DNA of 64,000 bases from JAGVSZ01 sp963747775 (GTDB lineage: Bacteria > Pseudomonadota > Gammaproteobacteria > Burkholderiales > SG8-39): positions 682,001 through 746,000 of the forward strand of contig CAVVGT010000003.1 in assembly GCA_963747775.1 (NCBI GenBank). The letters run 5' to 3'. Of this stretch, positions 54,401-63,864 are shown one piece after another (positions within the stretch are counted from its first letter, which is position 1; every line of letters begins with the position of its first letter). Under the pieces are notes generated by a model. The model worked only from the letters and a program-made list of their open reading frames with translations. It did no database searches and was not told the DNA's origin. The position numbers and the translations under genes are program-made.

Positions 54401-54953
54401 CCAGGCGGCCGATCTGCGCGAGGCGCTCGACACGCTGGAGAACGCCATTCGCCGCATCGACCGCGAGACGCGCGAGATGCTTCAGCAGACTTTCGACGAG
54501 GCCAACCGGCACTTCGGGGAGCTGTTTCCGCGGCTCTTCGGCGGCGGCGAAGCGAAGCTCGTGATGACCGGCGAGGAGATCCTGGACGCGGGCATCGAGG
54601 TACGCGCCCAGCCGCCGGGCAAGCGCAACTCCACCATTCACCTGCTCTCGGGCGGGGAGAAGGCCCTCACCGCGATTTCCCTCATCTTCGCGCTTTTCCA
54701 GCTCAACCCGGCACCGTTCTGCCTGCTCGACGAGGTCGATGCGCCCCTCGACGACACGAACACCGAGCGGTTCTGCAATCTCGTGAAGCACATGTCGGAG
54801 CAGACGCAATTCCTCTTCATCAGCCACAACAAGATCACCATGGAGATCGCGGCGCAGCTCGTCGGCGTGACGATGCCGGAGCAAGGCGTATCCCGCGTGG
54901 TGGCGGTGGACATCGAGGAGGCGTTGCGCCTTAGCGAGGCCGCAGCGGCATGA
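51430..54953 (+). CDS. smc: chromosome segregation protein SMC (about five frameshifts in the 5' part)
   Basis: About 1,175 residues. The start is TTG at 51430, giving LRLKQINLAGFKSFVEPTHI, the usual SMC N-terminus; Walker A is GIVGPNGCGKSNVIDAVRW. Single-base slips near 51,595, 51,775, 51,808, 52,025 and 52,062 break the head domain, although QDVLFNGSAQRQPVNRASVE and AYAIIEQGMISRVIEAKPEE show that it is complete. From about 52,100 the frame is intact: two long coiled coils around a hinge (LARLLEDPPPAKLSLFTP), the signature HLLSGGEKALTAISLIFALF and Walker B FCLLDEVDAPLDDTN. It works with ScpA and ScpB. A short AT-rich block at 53,881-53,940 stands out. Confidence 0.92.
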
Positions 54954-54981
54954 CGGCCAGCCCCTTGTAACGAGCGCCCGC

Positions 54982-56094
54982 GTGAGCGACCTTCAGCTCG
55001 GCCTGCTCGGGATCGGGGTCATCGTTGTGGTGGCCGTGATCGCCTACAACAAGTGGCAGGAGTTCAAGCTGAGGCGCCGTGCCGAGACGACCTTCGCCTC
55101 GAGCCACCACGACGTCCTTTTCGGTGAGCGTGCCGATGCCGTCGCGGGTGCGCAGGACACCGCTGTCCGGACGCCGGCCGGGGGGCGGACGCGATCGAAC
55201 GGGTCGAGCACACGCTGGGCGATGCGGGCGCGGCGTCCGTCGCGGGGCGCCAGAACGAAGCGTTGCCATCGGCTGCGGCAGAGCTCGACGCGGCGGTGGA
55301 TTTCATCATCGAGCTTGACTGCACGCCGCCGGCCTCCGCGCAGGACCTCGCGTATCACGCAGGTGGCTCGATCGACGAGGCGCTCGTCGAGGCGGTGCGG
55401 TGGGAGGGGAGCGATGAGACGCGCGGCGAGTGGTACCCCATCGATCCGGAGGCTGGGTACCGCCGGATACGGGCCGGCCTCCAGCTTGCCAACCGCTCGG
55501 GGGCGGTGAGCGAGCAAGATCTCGCGTCGTTTTCCCGCGCAGTGCAGGAAGTCGCGCGCGCACTCGGCGCGAAAGCCGACCTGCCGGACCTCGCCGGGGC
55601 CCTCGCCCGCGCGCGCGCGCTCGACCGGTTCTGCGCCGATGTGGACGTGCTGATCGGGTTGAGCGTGATCGGCAGCGAGAGCCACACGTTCCCGGGCACG
55701 AAGATCCGCGCGCTCGCCGAGAGCGCCGGGCTCGTCGTCGGGAAGGACGGCCGATTCCATCGCTTCGGCAACGACGGCATCGAGGAGTTCGCGCTCGCGA
55801 ATCTGGAGCCGATGCCATTCCATGCCGAGACCGTGAAGACCCTGCAGACCCGCGGCGTCACGGCGTTGTTCGACGTCCCGCGCGTGCCGCCGAGCGATGC
55901 CGCCTTCCGCCGATTCCTCGATTTCGCGCACGAGCTCGAGCAATCGCTCGGCGGGGTGCTGGTGGACGACAACCGCACGCCGCTGAGCGAGGCGGCGCTG
56001 GAAGCGATCACGCAGCAGCTCGCTCGATCCACGCGAGGATGGACAAGCACGGCATGCCAGCCGGCGGTCCGTTGCACTGCGACTGTTTTCCTGA
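54982..56094 (+). CDS. zipA: cell division protein ZipA (two or more frameshifts)
   Basis: About 365 residues. The GTG start at 54982 gives a short periplasmic N-terminus and one membrane helix (LGLLGIGVIVVVAVIAYNKW). A charged linker follows, and the C-terminal FtsZ-binding domain contains DVDVLIGLSVIGSESHTFPG, GLVVGKDGRFHRFGNDGIEE and TALFDVPRVPPSDAAFRRFL. It tethers FtsZ to the membrane at the divisome. Frame is lost in a G run near 55,185 and near 56,028; homology then continues (HARMDKHGMPAGGPLHCDCF). It is placed between smc and ligA, as in other betaproteobacteria, and ends one base before the ligA start. Confidence 0.82.
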
Positions 56095-56095
56095 G

Positions 56096-58111
56096 ATGGC
56101 GGTGCCCACGCGGTCGCCGCCCGGGCGAAGAAGCTGCGCGCAGAGATCGAGCGCGCCAATTACGACTACTACGTGCTCGACGCGCCAACATTACCGGACG
56201 CGGAGTACGACCGGCTGTTCCGCGAGCTGCTGGAACTCGAGGGTCAGAACCCGGCGCTCGTGACGCCGATTCTCCGACCCAGCGGGTAGGCGTGACCCCG
56301 CTCGCCGGGTTCGCCCGGTTCGCCCATCGCACCCCGATGCTGTCGCTCGAACAATGCTTTCGGCGATGCGGAAGTCGAGGCCTTCGACCGGCGCGTGCGC
56401 GAAGGTCTCGAGACGCAGGGTCGTGGAGTACGCGGCCGAGCCCAAGTTCGACGGCCTCGCGATCAGCCTGACTTACGAGCGAGGGCTGTTCGCCCAGGGC
56501 GCGACCCGGGGCGACGGCTATACGGGTGAGGACGTCACGGCCAATCTGCGCACGGTGCGCGCGCATACCGCTGCGGCTGCAGCGGCGGTCCCGCACCCGG
56601 CCTGCTGGAGGTGCGCGGCGAGGTGTTCATCTACAGGCGCGACTTCGAGGCTGAACCACGGCAGCGCGCGCCGGCGAGAAGGAGTTCGCCAACCCGCGCA
56701 ATGCTGCCGCCGGGCAGCCTGCGCCAGCTCGACTCGCGGGTCACCGCGCCGCGCCGCTGCGATTCTTTGCCTACGGGCTCGGCGATGCCGCGGGGCCTGC
56801 TCGACGCGCAGACACAGCCGGCAGCTGGATGACTTGGCGGCGCTGGGCTTTCCGGTGTGCGCCGGAGCGCCGCGTCGTGCAGGGCCTGACGGGGCTGTTC
56901 GGCTACTATCGCGATATCGAGCGACAGCGCGCGGCGCTGCCATTCGAGATCGACGGCGTGGTCTACAAGGTGAACGATCTCGCCGGCAGGAGCTGCTGGG
57001 CTACGTGTCGCGCGCGCCGCGCTTCGCGGTCGCGCACAAGTTTCCGGCCGAGGAGACCACGACCAGGTGCTCGGCATCGACGTGCAGGTCGGCCGCACCG
57101 GCGCGCTCACGCCGGTGGCGCGGCTGGCACCTGTTTTCGTCGGCGGCGTCACCGTTACCAACGCGACGCTGCACAACGAGGACGAGGTGCAGCGCAAGGA
57201 CGTCCGCGTCGGCGACACCGTGATCGTGCGGCGCGCGGGAGACGTGATTCCCGAGGTCGTGAGCGTGGTCCGGGAGCGTCGCCCGGCCGCGCGCGGCCGT
57301 TCCAGATGCCCGATGCATGCCCGGTCTGCGGATCGCGCGTCGAGCGCCTCGAGGACGAGGCAATCGCGCGCTGCACGGGCGGCCTGCACTGCCCGGCCCA
57401 GCGCAAACAGGCCCTGCTGCATTTCGCTTCGCGTCGCGCCATGGACATCGAGGGCCTCGGCGATAAACTGGTGGACCAGCTGGTGGACCCTGGCGTCGTC
57501 GAGACGCCGGCTGACCTCTACCGGCTCGACTCTGGAGACGCTCGCGGACCTGGAGCGCATGGGAAAGAAATCCGCGGCAAACGTGCTCGCTGCAATCGAG
57601 CGCAGAAACACGACGCTGGCGCGATTCATCTTCGCCCTCGGCATCCGCAACGTGGGCGAGGCGACCGCACGCGACCTGTCCCGGCACTTCGGCGCACTCG
57701 ATCCGGTGATGGAGGCGGACGAAGCGGCGTTGCAGGAGGTGCCCGACGTCGGTCCGGTGGTGGCGATGTCATTGGGCGCTTCTTTGCCGAACCGCACAAT
57801 CGCGAAGTGATCGATGCGTTGCGCAACCACGGCGTGCGGTGGGAAGAGAGCAAGGCGAAGGCCGCAGCCGGCGGGCCGCTCGCCGGCAAGACTTTCGTGC
57901 TGACGGGAACGCTGCCGCGCCTGACACGCGAGGAGGCGAAGGAGCGGATCGAAGGCGCGTGGCGGAAAGGTCAGCGGCACCGTATCGAAGAAGACGGATT
58001 ACGTCGTGGCCGGAACCGAGGCGGGCACAAGCTCGCGAAGGCGAGAGCGCTGGGTATCGCGGTGCTCGACGAGGAGGAGTTGGTGAAACTGCTAAAGGGA
58101 GGAGAAGGCAA
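56096..58111 (+). CDS. ligA: NAD-dependent DNA ligase (about ten frameshifts)
   Basis: About 670 residues, fragmented over all frames. In order I can read IERANYDYYVLDAP, EYAAEPKFDGLAISLTYERG with the adenylated lysine, TRGDGYTGEDVTANLRTVRA, LEVRGEVFIYRRDFE, LPFEIDGVVYKVNDLAG, YVSRAPRFAVAHKFPAEE, VGRTGALTPVARLAPVFVGG, the zinc cysteines CPVCGSRVERLEDEAIARC, helix-hairpin-helix pieces (IFALGIRNVGEATARDLSRH) and a C-terminal BRCT domain (GKTFVLTGTLPRLTREEAKE). It seals nicks in replication and repair and is essential, so sequence error is likelier than decay. The end is approximate because the stop codon itself seems lost at the junction with galU. Confidence 0.85.
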
Positions 58112-58979
58112 GATACGCAGATTACCAAGGCGGTATTTCCGGTGGCGGGCATGGGCACCCGCTTCCTGCCGGCGACCAAGGCAAGTCCCAAGGAGATGCT
58201 GCCGGTCGTCGACAAGCCGCTGATCCAGTACGCCGTGGAGGAGGCGGTAGCGGCCGGCATGACCGAGATGATCTTCGTCACCGGGCGCGACAAGCGCGCG
58301 ATCGAGGACCATTTCGACAAGGCGGACGAGCTCGAAGCCGAGCTTGCCGAGCGCGGCACGACGACTTGCTGAAGCTGGTGCGCGACATGCTTCCGCGCCG
58401 ACGTGAGCTGCATCTACGTGCGCCAGCCGCGCAGCTGGGACTCGGCCACGCCGTGCTGTGCGCGCAACCGGTGGTGAGGGATGCGCCGTTCGCGGTGATC
58501 CTCGCCGATGACCTGATCGACGGCCAGCCGCCGGTCGTCCAGCAGATGGGCGAGATCTTCGAGCGCCAAGGGTGCTCGGTGCTGGCGTTAGGAGGTGCCG
58601 CGCGAGCAGACGCGGCGCTACGGTATCGTGCGCTCGACCCGGCTCGACGACCGGCTCGATCGATCACCGGCATCGTCGAGAAGCCGCGAGCCCGAGGCTG
58701 CGCCGTCCACGCTCGCCGTGGTCGGCCGTTACCTGCTGACGCCACGCATCTTCCACCACCTGCGGCGGGTGAAGCCCGGGCTCCGGCGGCGAGATCCAGT
58801 TGACCGACGCCATCGCGGCGCTGCTGCGCGAGGAACGGATCCTCGCCTACCGCTTCAGGGGCACCCGCTACGACTGCGGCTCCAAGCTCGGCTATCTGCA
58901 GGCCACGGTGGCGCTCGGCCGCAAGCACGCCGAGGTCGGCGGCGAGTTCAGCGCCTGGCTCGCGGCCGGCGGCGGGTGA
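58112..58979 (+). CDS. galU: UTP-glucose-1-phosphate uridylyltransferase (several frameshifts)
   Basis: About 290 residues. The N-terminus is clear (AVFPVAGMGTRFLPATKASP, then KEMLPVVDKPLIQYAVEEAV), with MIFVTGRDKRAIEDHFDKAD. After slips near 58,365, 58,590, 58,645, 58,690 and 58,790 the protein continues as FAVILADDLIDGQPPVVQQM, VPREQTRRYGIV, AVVGRYLLTPRIFHHLRRV, LTDAIAALLREERILAYRF and ALGRKHAEVGGEFSAWLA. GalU makes UDP-glucose for surface polysaccharides. No start codon is visible in the matching frame; GGAGGAG at 58099-58105 is a good ribosome site, so the start must lie a few bases after it and is probably corrupted. Confidence 0.83.
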
Positions 58980-59013
58980 GGCCAAATCGGGCTCCACACT
59001 GCGGACCTTCCGC

Positions 59014-59040
59014 TATACTCGACGCGTTAGCGATCGCTAA
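59014..59040 (+). promoter_or_regulatory. -10 box and 14-bp palindrome before the DsrE-family gene
   Basis: TATACT (59014-59019) is followed after seven bases by the perfect palindrome TTAGCGATCGCTAA (59027-59040), which would lie at the transcript start. A ribosome site (GGAGGGG) and ATG follow at 59056. The palindrome may be an operator. Confidence 0.45.
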
Positions 59041-59055
59041 TATTCCGGAGGGGAT

Positions 59056-59424
59056 ATGGCCGACAAGCTCATGATCGTGATGGTGAACACCGATCCGCGA
59101 AACGGATCGGAGCTCGGGGCGCCGTTCTTCCAGGCGACGGTCGCCGCGGCGATGGAGTACGAGGTCGAGGTGATCATGACCGGGCGCGCCGGAGAGCTGG
59201 CGATCAAGGGCGTCGCCGAGAAGCTCAAGATCAAGGAAGACTCCCCCAAGAACGTCTACGACTTCATCAAGGATGCGCACGAGGCGGGCGTGAAGTTCAA
59301 GGTGTGCACGCCGACGCTCGACCTGTGGGGCAAGGAGCTGATCCCCGAGATCGAAGAGACGGTGGGCGGCGCCTACGTCATCTCGCAGGCGATGGACGAC
59401 GACGTCGTCACCTTCACTTACTGA
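59056..59424 (+). CDS. DsrE family protein
   Basis: A 122-residue single-domain protein of the DsrE/DsrF/TusD-like fold. The opening LMIVMVNTDPRNGSELGAPF and the segment EVEVIMTGRAGELAIKGVAE are typical, as is a single cysteine in FKVCTPTLDLWG that may carry persulfide sulfur. Such proteins relay or bind sulfur or act in redox signalling; many are uncharacterised. It has its own promoter and palindrome, lies 14 bases before hpt, and could be cotranscribed with the purine-salvage genes. Confidence 0.85.
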   Translation: MADKLMIVMVNTDPRNGSELGAPFFQATVAAAMEYEVEVIMTGRAGELAIKGVAEKLKIKEDSPKNVYDFIKDAHEAGVKFKVCTPTLDLWGKELIPEIEETVGGAYVISQAMDDDVVTFTY

Positions 59425-59438
59425 GGCGCCGGCGCCCG

Positions 59439-59984
59439 ATGCTCACGGCCGAGCAGGCCTGGACGATGCTGGACGAGGCCGAGCTCGTCTGTTCCGCGGA
59501 GGAAGTCGATCGGGCCATCGAACGGCTCGCGGCGGAGATCACGACCCGCTTCCGCGACGCGTACCCGCTGGTCCTGTGTGTGATGAACGGCGCGCTTTTC
59601 TTCTGCGGCAAGCTCCTCCCGCTTCTGCGGTTCCCGCTGCACCTCGATTACGTCCACGCTTCGCGCTATGGCGCCGACATCGACGGGCGTCAGGTCAGAT
59701 GGAAAGTGGAGCCGGGCGACACGGTGAAAGGCCGCGCAGTGCTGGTCGTGGACGACATTCTCGACGCCGGCGACACGCTCGCCGCGATCAAGGCCAAGGT
59801 GTGCGAGCGCGGTGCCGCTTCCTGTCAGGTGGCGGTGCTCACCGACAAGCTTACCGGCCGGCCGAAGCCGATCGAACCGGACTTCGTCGGCATGCGCATC
59901 CCCGATCGCTTCGTGTTCGGTTGCGGCCTCGATGCGTACGGCTCGTGGCGTAATCTGCCGGCCCTGTACGCCTTGAAGCCATGA
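59439..59984 (+). CDS. hpt: hypoxanthine-guanine phosphoribosyltransferase
   Basis: A 181-residue type I phosphoribosyltransferase. The PRPP-binding loop is VLVVDDILDAGDTLAAIKAK near residue 105, preceded by the flexible catalytic loop (YVHASRYGADIDGRQVRWKV) and VLCVMNGALFFCGKLLPLL. It salvages hypoxanthine and guanine to IMP and GMP. The ATG at 59439 is chosen because homology starts with AEQAWTMLDEAELVCSAEE. Its stop overlaps the start of the methylthioinosine phosphorylase gene (ATGA); hypoxanthine made by that enzyme would be its substrate. Confidence 0.9.
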   Translation: MLTAEQAWTMLDEAELVCSAEEVDRAIERLAAEITTRFRDAYPLVLCVMNGALFFCGKLLPLLRFPLHLDYVHASRYGADIDGRQVRWKVEPGDTVKGRAVLVVDDILDAGDTLAAIKAKVCERGAASCQVAVLTDKLTGRPKPIEPDFVGMRIPDRFVFGCGLDAYGSWRNLPALYALKP

Positions 59985-60725
59985 CGCTCGCAATCATCGG
60001 CGGCAGCGGGCTCACGCAGCTCGCGAGCCTCGGCATGACCCATCGCAAGGCCGTTCGGACGCCGTATGGCGAGCCCTCCGGCGCGCTCACCTTCGGTCGA
60101 CTCAGGGATCGCGAGGTGATCTTCCTCGCGCGCCACGGCTACGGGCACACGATCCCGCCGCACGAGGTCAACTATCGCGCGAACATCTGGGCGCTGCGCG
60201 AAGGAGGGGCGACCGAGATCGTGTCGGTTGCCTCGGTCGGCGGCATCCGCTCCGACATCGGTCCGGGTACGCTGGTCGTGCCGCATCAGGTCATCGACTA
60301 CACGTGGGGGCGTCGCTCGACGTTCTTCGAAGGTGGCGACGTGCCGGTCACCCACGTCGATTTTACGCAGCCGTACGCGGAACCGGTGCGACGGAAGATC
60401 CTTGCGGCCGCACGCGCCTGCGGCGAGGCGGTGCTCGATGGCGCGATCTACGCAGCCACCCAGGGCCCGCGCCTCGAAACCGCCGCCGAGATCGATCGGC
60501 TCGAGCGCGACGGCGCGGAGGTCGTCGGGCATGACGGGCATGCCCGAGGCGGTGCTCGCGCGCGAGATCGATCTGGCATACGCGTCGATCGCGGTGGTGG
60601 TCAACCACGCCGCGGGCCGGGGCGAAAGCGCCGCTGGAATCCGACTCGAGGGCATCGAGCAGATGCTCCATCAGACCATTGCGCGGGCGCGGAGAGTGAT
60701 CGAGCAGCTGGTGACCTTCGAATGA
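59981..60725 (+). CDS. S-methyl-5'-thioinosine phosphorylase, MTAP/PNP family (one frameshift)
   Basis: About 247 residues. The phosphate site is AIIGGSGLTQLASLG at the start, then FLARHGYGHTIPPHEVNYRA, VSVASVGGIRSDIGPGTLVV and the purine-site region ATQGPRLETAAEIDRLERDG. Near 60,528 one extra base in GTCGGGCATGACGGGCATG shifts the frame; the methionine motif MTGMPEAVLAREIDLAYASI follows and the natural stop is at 60,725. Without the stop, the first frame runs straight on into def. The enzyme splits methylthioinosine, a by-product of polyamine or quorum-signal synthesis, to hypoxanthine. Methylthioadenosine phosphorylase is an alternative; coupling to hpt favours thioinosine. Confidence 0.83.
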
Positions 60726-61252
60726 TTCGCCCCATACTGCGCATGGGCGACCCAATCCTGCTCGAACGGGCGCAAGCGGTTACGGCGTTCGACACGCCGG
60801 AGCTCCACGCACTGCTGGCGGACATGCGGGACACGATGGCGCATCTCAGCGGGGCGGGGCTTGCCGCGCCGCAGATCGGCGTCGGCCTGCGCGTGGTGAT
60901 CTTCGGCGTGCACGCCAATCCGCGCTATCCCGATGCCGAGGAGGTTCCGGACACGGTCCTGATCAATCCGGTGCTCGATCCGATCGGCGAGGAGGTGATC
61001 GAAGGGTGGGAGGGCTGTCTATCGGTGCCGGGCATGCGCGGGCTGGTACCGCGCCATCGGCAGCTCCGATACCGGGGATTCGACGAGAAGGGTACCGCCA
61101 TCGACCGGACGGTCGCGGACTTCCATGCGCGCGTCGTGCAGCACGAGGTCGACCATCTTGACGGCATCCTGTATCCGCGCCGCATCCGTGACCTGACCAA
61201 GTTCGGGTTTATCGAGGCGCTGTTCCCCGGACAGGATCTGGGCGAGGACTGA
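60722..61252 (+). CDS. def: peptide deformylase
   Basis: A 176-residue metallohydrolase that removes the formyl group from nascent proteins. All three motifs are present: GAGLAAPQIGVGLRVVIF, EGWEGCLSVPGMRGLVP with the metal cysteine, and VVQHEVDHLDGILYPRRI with the two histidines. The ATG at 60722 overlaps the phosphorylase stop (ATGA). It lies away from fmt, so it may be an additional deformylase copy, which the window cannot decide. It converges with glnD, with only five bases between stops. Confidence 0.92.
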   Translation: MIRPILRMGDPILLERAQAVTAFDTPELHALLADMRDTMAHLSGAGLAAPQIGVGLRVVIFGVHANPRYPDAEEVPDTVLINPVLDPIGEEVIEGWEGCLSVPGMRGLVPRHRQLRYRGFDEKGTAIDRTVADFHARVVQHEVDHLDGILYPRRIRDLTKFGFIEALFPGQDLGED

Positions 61253-61257
61253 GCGCG

Positions 61258-63864
61258 CTATTGCAGCACCTCGAGCAGCTCCTGTTCGAGCTGCAGCATC
61301 ACCCGCGAGTTGCTCAACGCTTCGCCGCTGACCAGGAACACGTCCTCGGCGCGCTCGCCGAGCGTGACGATCTTTGCGGTGTGCAGGTCGAGGCGGTACT
61401 TGCCGAAGAGGAGCGCAATCGCGTAGAGCAACCCCGGTCGATCGCCCGCGGTGATCGACAACGAATGGTAGAGCCCCTTCTCGTCGGGGCGGACGTGTAC
61501 CTCAGGCGTGATCGGAAAGTGCTTGAGCTGCCGCGACACGCGACCGCGCGACGTGGGGCCGAGCGGTGCCCGCCGCACCAGCCGCTCGGCGAGGTCATGC
61601 TCGATCAGGCTGATCATCTCGCGGTAGTGGGGCGACGAGCCGGCGCCGAGCACGAGGAACGTGTCGAGCGCATAGCCGTGACGAGTCGTGTGGATCTTTG
61701 CGTCGGCGATCGAGTAGCCGATCGACTCGAAGTAGCCGCAGATGCGCGCGAACAGCTCGGGTTGGTCCCGAGCATAGATCATGACCTGCAATCCCTCACC
61801 GATCGGCGAAAGCCGCGCCTTCACGACCGGCTGGTCGGAATCGACGCGGAAGTGCAGGTTGCGGGTCTGCCAGGCGATCTCGTTCGGGTCGTGGCGCAGG
61901 AAGTAGGCGACGTCGAGTTCCTTCCAGAGCCGCTCCCCCACCTGGTCGGAGAGGGCGTACAGGCGCAACAGCCGCAGCGCCTCCGCCTGCTTGGTCTGAA
62001 CATCAACGTCGTAGCCGATGCCGTCGCCACGCAGCACCCTTCGGGTCAGGCGGAAGAGGTCCTCCAGTAGCTTGCCCTTCCAGGCGTTCCACACCTTCGG
62101 GCTGGTGCCGCGGATGTCGGCGACAGTAAGGAGGTACAGGGCCACCAGTCGCCGCTCGGTCTGCACGACCGCCGCGAAGGCGCAGATCACGTCCGGGTCC
62201 GAAAGGTCCCGCTTCTGTGCCACCGACGACATCGCGAGATGGTGCTGGACGAGGAACTCGACCAGCCGCCTATCGTCGTGCGCGAGGCCGTGCGCGCGAC
62301 AGAAACGCCGGGCGTCGAGCATGCCTAGCTGCGAGTGGTCGCCACCCCGGCCCTTCGCGATGTCGTGAAACATCGCGGCCACGTACAGCAGCCAGTGCCG
62401 TTCGAAATTGGCGATCAGGCGGCTGCACAAGGGGTACTCGTGCGCGAACTCGACCATCGTGAAACGGCGGACGTTGCGGATGACCTGCAGGATGTGCTGG
62501 TCCACCGTGTAGACGTGGAAGAGGTCGTGCTGCATCGCGCCGACGATGCGACCCCACGCTGGCAGGTAGCGTCCGAGGATCGAGTACTGATTCATCCGGC
62601 GCAGCTCGTGCACGACCCCGCGCGGCTGCTGCAACAGGGCGATGAACAGCGCGCGGTTCGAGGGATCGCGTCGAAACCGGCTGTCGATCCTCATGCGCGC
62701 GCGCCACAGCGCGCGCAGCGTCGGTGCGGTCATCCCCTTGAGTTCGGAGTGCTGCTGCAGCAGCAGAAAACCTTCGAGGATCGCGCGCGGCTCTTGGTCG
62801 AAGACCTGCGGGTCGCGCGCGTCGAGCAGCTCACGCACCACCTGGAAGCGCTCGTTGAGCGGTACGGGCGCGGCAGCCGAAGCCGGGAAGATTGCCGCGC
62901 CGAGGTTCTGGAGCAGGATCGTATTCAGCTGCGTCACCGCCTTCGCGGTGCGGTAGTACTTCTGCATGAACAACTCGCTCGGGCGCTTCGCGCCGGTCGC
63001 GCCGAACCGGAACGCCTCGGCGAGCGGTGTCTGGTAGTCGAACAGGATCCGATCCTCTCGACGACCGGCAAGGAGGTGAAGCCGGATGCGGATCCGGGCG
63101 AGGAACTCGGCGTGCCGACGAAGCTGGAGGGCCTCCTGTCGCGTCACGAGCCCCCGCGCCGCGAGCTCGCGCCAGTCGGCGCCGAGGCCGCTGGCACGGC
63201 TGACCCACAGGATCACGTGCAGGTCGCGCAGGCCGCCGGGGGCCTCCTTTAGATTCGGCTCGAGGCTATAGGGACTCTCCTGGAACTTCTCGTGTCGCTG
63301 CTCTTGCTCGAGGCGCTTGGCCTTGAAGAAGGCCTGGGGATCGAATTCGCTGCGGAGCACCTTCCGGAACTCGTTGAACGAGGCGCGGCTTCCGCCCAGA
63401 AAGCGCGCCTCGAGCAAGGCGGTCTGAACCGTGATGTCCTTCGCGGCCTCCTCGACGCACTGGCCGACCGTGCGCACGCTATGGCCGAGTTCGATCCCGA
63501 CGTCCCACAAGTGCCCGACGAAACGCTCGATGGCCTCCTCGTCGGCGGCCGCAAGCGGGCCGGGTAGGAGGATCAGAACGTCCACGTCTGAGCGCGGATA
63601 GAGCTCGCCGCGTCCGTACCCGCCGACGGCCACGAGCGCAAGCGCCCGGGGCAGTGCAGCGCTGCGCCACAGGTCGCGCATCGCCGCATCGACGGCACGG
63701 CGATGTCCGCGGAGATACCGGCCAGCGTCCTGCCCCCCGTCGTACTCGACCCACAGTCGGGCCCGCTCCTGGGCGAGTCGCTGGCGGCAGGGCGCCAGCT
63801 CGCCGAGCGCCTCCTGGCGGCGAGCCGGCACGGAGGCCACTGGATGCGCCCCGTCAGGCCGCAA
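61258..63864 (-). CDS. glnD: [protein-PII] uridylyltransferase/uridylyl-removing enzyme
   Basis: An 868-residue GlnD, the nitrogen sensor that uridylylates PII when glutamine is low and reverses this when it is high. The nucleotidyltransferase site is GGYGRGELYPRSDVDVLILL (about residues 80-100), the HD hydrolase domain has MFHDIAKGRGGDHSQLG, and two C-terminal ACT domains bind glutamine (DQPELFARICGYFESIGYSI; DRPGLLYAIALLFGKYRLDL). The start is TTG at 63864, overlapping the map stop by 11 bases, the standard map-glnD arrangement. The frame is intact throughout, so quality is good here. Confidence 0.95.
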   Translation of the reverse strand: MRPDGAHPVASVPARRQEALGELAPCRQRLAQERARLWVEYDGGQDAGRYLRGHRRAVDAAMRDLWRSAALPRALALVAVGGYGRGELYPRSDVDVLILLPGPLAAADEEAIERFVGHLWDVGIELGHSVRTVGQCVEEAAKDITVQTALLEARFLGGSRASFNEFRKVLRSEFDPQAFFKAKRLEQEQRHEKFQESPYSLEPNLKEAPGGLRDLHVILWVSRASGLGADWRELAARGLVTRQEALQLRRHAEFLARIRIRLHLLAGRREDRILFDYQTPLAEAFRFGATGAKRPSELFMQKYYRTAKAVTQLNTILLQNLGAAIFPASAAAPVPLNERFQVVRELLDARDPQVFDQEPRAILEGFLLLQQHSELKGMTAPTLRALWRARMRIDSRFRRDPSNRALFIALLQQPRGVVHELRRMNQYSILGRYLPAWGRIVGAMQHDLFHVYTVDQHILQVIRNVRRFTMVEFAHEYPLCSRLIANFERHWLLYVAAMFHDIAKGRGGDHSQLGMLDARRFCRAHGLAHDDRRLVEFLVQHHLAMSSVAQKRDLSDPDVICAFAAVVQTERRLVALYLLTVADIRGTSPKVWNAWKGKLLEDLFRLTRRVLRGDGIGYDVDVQTKQAEALRLLRLYALSDQVGERLWKELDVAYFLRHDPNEIAWQTRNLHFRVDSDQPVVKARLSPIGEGLQVMIYARDQPELFARICGYFESIGYSIADAKIHTTRHGYALDTFLVLGAGSSPHYREMISLIEHDLAERLVRRAPLGPTSRGRVSRQLKHFPITPEVHVRPDEKGLYHSLSITAGDRPGLLYAIALLFGKYRLDLHTAKIVTLGERAEDVFLVSGEALSNSRVMLQLEQELLEVLQ

